From a virus: DNA of 64,000 bases. Every line of letters starts with the position of its first letter. Position 1 is the first letter of the stretch. The notes beneath the pieces were generated by a model. That model was not told the DNA's origin, did not search any database, and worked only from the letters and a program-made list of their open reading frames with translations. Both the position numbers and the translations under genes were made by a program. The stretch lies in the IMG/VR virus record IMGVR_UViG_3300021475_000010, positions 1 to 64,000 of that record. One strand, given 5' to 3'. Shown one piece after another: positions 63,100 through 64,000 of the stretch.

Positions 63100-63359
63100 T
63101 AGCTTGTACTCCCGTCTGAGTTCCAGTTGTCTGGGATGAGGTTCCGCGCGTTCAGGGCGTTAGCACGCCTGATCAGGTAGCGCCTGATCACCGAGTGATC
63201 GCCCTTGCCACGTCCGACAGCGCGGATTGCCTTCTTGAGGTACGCCACGTTAGGCGTCGGGTAGCGCGGAGCCCCACCGCTCTTGCTGGGCAGTGCTGCG
63301 CCCTTGCTGGCCGCTGCCTTTCGCCCGGCTGCCGTCTCATGAACTGGTGTCGTTGCCAT
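63099..63359 (-). CDS. Hypothetical protein of the head module
   Basis: 86 residues. Ala/Lys-rich N-terminal half, then TPNVAYLKKAIRAVGRGKGD and RRYLIRRANALNARNLIPDN, a segment I associate with phage head or protease-adjacent proteins in actinophages. Overlaps the MuF-like gene by 23 bases. Confidence 0.72.
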   Translation of the reverse strand: MATTPVHETAAGRKAAASKGAALPSKSGGAPRYPTPNVAYLKKAIRAVGRGKGDHSVIRRYLIRRANALNARNLIPDNWNSDGSTS

Positions 63360-63984
63360 GTTCTCTCCAGTATTGATCCCAGGCAGCTCTCGCTTCCTTG
63401 CCGGTGAATGTCTCTGTTATACGGTTCCACTCATCTCGCAGTCCCGCATTCGGGCTCTCATCGCTCACTCCGCGCAACACCGGCTTAGCCAGACAGCTAC
63501 AGTAGTCGTGAGCGCGGAAGCTGGTATTGCCGGACTTGAATGGTCCCTTCGCAGCCTGTGCTGCGCAATACGAACACGCGGTCGGACTAAGCAGCCTTTC
63601 CCAGCCCGTCGCGAGCGGGTCGCGAGCTACGGCCGCAGTCACTGTATTCCGTGCGCCGTTCAGGGCGAACCGGGCACCAGCGCCAGAGAGGGTGTTGCGC
63701 GCTACCTCCGATGCTCTGCCCGGTTCCTCTCCCTTCGTGTTCAGATGATGGTAGAAGGTTCCGTTTGCTACGGAGCCCGTCATCCGGTGGAGATGCTGAG
63801 CATTGAACGGTGCTGTCCGTACGACCGGGAAGTCGAGGCCATGGACAACATGTAGGTTGCGGTAATACTCAGCAGCGTTAGCGGCCGATCCAGCGTAGGC
63901 CTGAGCAATCAGTATCTTGAGGATCGGCCCCATGTCCTTCCAGCTCGCTGAGAACCGCTCCGGGTCGATATGCGCATCCCACAT
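63337..63984 (-). CDS. MuF-like / minor head protein (may continue beyond window)
   Basis: At least 215 residues. NLHVVHGLDFPVV, LHRMTGSVANG, GWERLLSPTACSYCAAQAAK and HDYCSCLAKPVLRG match VG15/MuF-type head morphogenesis proteins, with the Cys/His cluster. ATG 63984 may be the start or an internal Met, since the window ends 16 bases upstream. A portal gene is expected just beyond. Confidence 0.82.
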   Translation of the reverse strand: MWDAHIDPERFSASWKDMGPILKILIAQAYAGSAANAAEYYRNLHVVHGLDFPVVRTAPFNAQHLHRMTGSVANGTFYHHLNTKGEEPGRASEVARNTLSGAGARFALNGARNTVTAAVARDPLATGWERLLSPTACSYCAAQAAKGPFKSGNTSFRAHDYCSCLAKPVLRGVSDESPNAGLRDEWNRITETFTGKEARAAWDQYWREHGNDTSS

Positions 63985-64000
63985 CGCCCGGATGGAGTTC

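Noticed and set aside
1-64000. Lysogeny module (integrase, excisionase, immunity repressor, att site)
   Set aside because: No recombinase signature was seen in any frame. The HTH protein at 25247 is a single candidate regulator and not enough to claim lysogeny.

Overview
The window is part of the genome of a large double-stranded DNA siphovirus that infects an actinobacterium. A Streptomyces-like host is my guess, not something the sequence proves. Support comes from an HK97-type capsid and long-tail module with a 1360-residue tape measure, strong AGGAGG-type ribosome sites, moderately GC-rich DNA, an Lsr2-like DNA-binding tail, a DUF2637-like membrane domain, and LysM, transglycosylase and amidase lysis proteins. 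Portal and terminase genes are not present and probably lie beyond base 64000, because the structural operon enters the window from that side. I found no integrase, recognisable immunity repressor, tRNA gene or CRISPR array.

Layout. Bases 1-1967 are almost entirely non-coding and consist of arrays with a strict 10-bp period, interrupted by one minus-strand gene (811-1230) with its own promoter and UUCG-loop terminator. Bases 1968-7722 (+) are a tightly packed early-type operon of small overlapping genes: an HNH nuclease, an Imm-type superinfection immunity protein, and many small Cys-rich or membrane proteins. A gene-free stretch with terminators and repeats follows (7723-8155). Bases 8156-14078 (-) hold small basic proteins, a membrane protein with an Lsr2-like tail, HNH and DUF559 nucleases, and a replication-initiation pair (a RecA/RepA-like ATPase and a primase-polymerase) next to an iteron-like repeat cluster. 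Bases 14390-42536 (+) form the main replication and metabolism block: RuvC-like resolvase, GmhB-GmhA heptose fusion, SNF2 helicase, DUF3987-like protein, HTH protein, a methyltransferase-like protein, a secreted protein, Cas4-like nuclease, Sak4-like ATPase, a likely ssDNA-binding protein, a Rossmann flavoprotein, a ThyX-like protein, a TylF-like methyltransferase, a DnaE-type polymerase and an isolated NrdR-type zinc ribbon. Bases 42778-43413 (+) encode a LysM/transglycosylase protein that converges on the late operon. Bases 43476-64000 (-) are the late operon. In transcription order from 64000 downward it runs: MuF-like protein, small head proteins, a 28-copy repeat protein, scaffold, capsid, connectors, tail proteins, frameshifted tail chaperones, tape measure, minor tail proteins, holin candidates, amidase endolysin and a few small proteins.

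How it works together. A repeated promoter (GTACGGTA followed by GACT, TACT or TAAT) precedes many + strand gene groups, so early expression looks coordinated by one promoter type. Replication can be assembled from the ATPase, primase-polymerase, DnaE polymerase, SSB-like protein, SNF2 helicase, Cas4-like nuclease, annealing ATPase and RuvC. A second group (ThyX-like, a possible DUF1599-like protein, TylF-like and other SAM methyltransferases, a flavoprotein, the GmhB-GmhA fusion) suggests nucleotide or sugar chemistry, perhaps DNA or glycan modification. That is an inference. The most unusual items are the 10-bp-periodic arrays, a membrane protein tipped with an Lsr2-like domain, a family of dispersed GTACTAACTTAACGAAC sites, two paralogous acidic-tailed proteins far apart, and the 20-residue repeat structural protein.
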